From an uncultured Pelagibacteraceae bacterium (GTDB taxonomy: Bacteria; Pseudomonadota; Alphaproteobacteria; Pelagibacterales; Pelagibacteraceae): a DNA stretch of 64,000 nt. The position numbers were made by a program, and so were the translations under genes. Under the pieces are notes generated by a model that saw nothing but the letters and a program-made list of their open reading frames with translations, did not search any database and was not told the origin of the DNA. The stretch lies in contig CACAPU010000003.1 in assembly GCA_902534465.1 (NCBI GenBank), forward strand, positions 1-64,000, read 5' to 3'. Below, piece by piece: positions 62,495-64,000 of this stretch (its first letter is position 1; the number at the start of each line of letters is the position of its first letter).

Positions 62495-64000
62495 TTAACT
62501 TTCTAAGAAACTTTTAAGTTGTTTTGATCTACTAGGGTGTTTTAATTTTCTAAGTGCTTTGGCCTCTATTTGTCTAATTCTTTCTCTTGTTACGGAAAAC
62601 TGTAAGCCAACCTCCTCTAGAGTGTGATCTGTGTTCATTCCAACTCCAAATCTCATTCTCAAAACTCTCTCTTCTCTAGGAGTTAATGTTGATAATATTT
62701 TTGTAGTAGCTTCACTTAGATTTGACTTTATTGCTTGTTCAAGAGGAGCTAGGGCTTTAGTGTCTTCAATAAAATCTCCCAAACTACTATCTTCTTCGTC
62801 TCCAACAGGTTTTTCTAAAGATACAGGTTCCTTTGAGATTTTTAAAACTTTTCTTACTTTCTCTAATGGCATTCTCAGTTTTTTTGAAAGTTCCTCAGGA
62901 GTTGCCTCTCTGCCAAATTCGCTTAAAATTAACCTTTGAGTTCTGACAATTTTATTTATAGTTTCAATCATATGTACAGGAATTCTTATTGTTCTAGCTT
63001 GATCCGCAATTGATCTTGTAATTGCTTGTCTAATCCACCACGTAGCATAAGTGGAAAATTTATAACCTCTTCTATACTCAAATTTATCAACTGCTTTCAT
63101 TAAACCTATATTTCCCTCTTGAATTAAATCTAAAAATTGCAAACCTCTATTTGTATACTTTTTAGCTATAGATATAACTAATCTTAGATTAGCTTCGACC
63201 ATTTCTTTTTTTGCAATTCGTGACTCCTTTTCACCTTTTTGTATTCTGCTTACCATTGATTTATAATCAGTAACTGAGATACCAAGTTTATTACTTATCT
63301 CGATGAGCCTATCTCTAATATTCTTAAATTCAATCTTATGTTTTTGAAAAAATTTCTTCCATACGTCATTTGTATCTAAAAAGTTTTTTAAATTCGGATT
63401 AATTTCATTACCAACATAAAATTTAATAAATTCATCCCTAGAAATTTTTTCATTTAAAGCAAGCCTTAACAAATTACCTTCTAATGAAATTATTTTTCGG
63501 TTTTCGACATAATGTTTTTGTACTAAATCCTCTAATACCGAAGGTGAAAGTTGTAAAGTTTTTATATTTTCTAATATATCTTCAACAATTTTTTTATAAT
63601 TTTTTTCCTTCGATGGTGAGAATTGTTTTGAATTTAGTAAACAATTTAGTTTTTCGTTTTGATATTTTATTAATTTATTATATTCTTTTGTTAGATTATT
63701 TACTGTCTGTAAAACTTTAGGCTTAATTTCAGTCTCCATAGCCGCAAGAGTTGGATTAAATTCATCGTCCTCAGAAGTGTTAGTGCCATCCTCATCATTT
63801 TGATTATTGCTATTATCGTCTGATTTTTTTTGTTTTGCACTTTGACCAGTATCCTCATCTTCCATATAATTTGTATCAATATCTATAATTTCTCTTACCA
63901 ATATTTCGTCATTATGGAGCTTTTTATTCCACTCAAAGAACTGTTGTGCTGTTATTGGGCTCTGTGAAAGAGCATTTAACATTACATCTTTTCCAGCCTC
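62495..64000 (-). CDS. rpoD: RNA polymerase sigma-70 factor RpoD, 5' end beyond window
   Basis: [44 protein letters not shown]; frame stays open to base 64000 (EAGKDV upstream of the track's Met). Confidence 0.97.
   Translation of the reverse strand, partial: EAGKDVMLNALSQSPITAQQFFEWNKKLHNDEILVREIIDIDTNYMEDEDTGQSAKQKKSDDNSNNQNDEDGTNTSEDDEFNPTLAAMETEIKPKVLQTVNNLTKEYNKLIKYQNEKLNCLLNSKQFSPSKEKNYKKIVEDILENIKTLQLSPSVLEDLVQKHYVENRKIISLEGNLLRLALNEKISRDEFIKFYVGNEINPNLKNFLDTNDVWKKFFQKHKIEFKNIRDRLIEISNKLGISVTDYKSMVSRIQKGEKESRIAKKEMVEANLRLVISIAKKYTNRGLQFLDLIQEGNIGLMKAVDKFEYRRGYKFSTYATWWIRQAITRSIADQARTIRIPVHMIETINKIVRTQRLILSEFGREATPEELSKKLRMPLEKVRKVLKISKEPVSLEKPVGDEEDSSLGDFIEDTKALAPLEQAIKSNLSEATTKILSTLTPREERVLRMRFGVGMNTDHTLEEVGLQFSVTRERIRQIEAKALRKLKHPSRSKQLKSFLES

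Overview
AT-rich, gene-dense window with gene content typical of a SAR11 (Pelagibacterales-like) alphaproteobacterium. Main blocks: pssA/psd, icd, alaS, recA; a TolC-like protein; umuDC; a cluster of secreted polysaccharide-lyase-like proteins with DUF1501/DUF1800 proteins; glycosyltransferases; a DksA-like protein; GST, a ferredoxin-NADP reductase-like flavoprotein, 2Fe-2S ferredoxin and proteorhodopsin (blue-type Gln at the tuning position); prpE-like, dihydroorotase-like, ygfZ-like, fumC, uvrD-like, pepP-like and ligA; then a complete minus-strand division/cell-wall cluster in which ftsZ sits directly after mraZ and murE-murF are fused. After that come RNase P RNA, ampD-like, mlaA/mlaC-like, tRNA genes and rpoD (cut by the window edge). 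Most notable observations: (1) a ~2.1 kb tRNA-bounded mini-element between an intact CAU tRNA and a 45-bp copy of its 3' half, carrying a PD-(D/E)XK homing-endonuclease-like gene and no visible integrase; (2) a 653-bp near-identical duplication of the icd/alaS 3' junction flanking pssA-psd; (3) the lyase-like/DUF1501/DUF1800 cluster; (4) a Val(GAC) tRNA-like gene with a perfect cloverleaf but non-canonical D and T loops; (5) a three-copy 10-bp-period TGGGN array just upstream of mraZ-ftsZ. All calls come from reading the sequence and the supplied ORFs; no database search was run.
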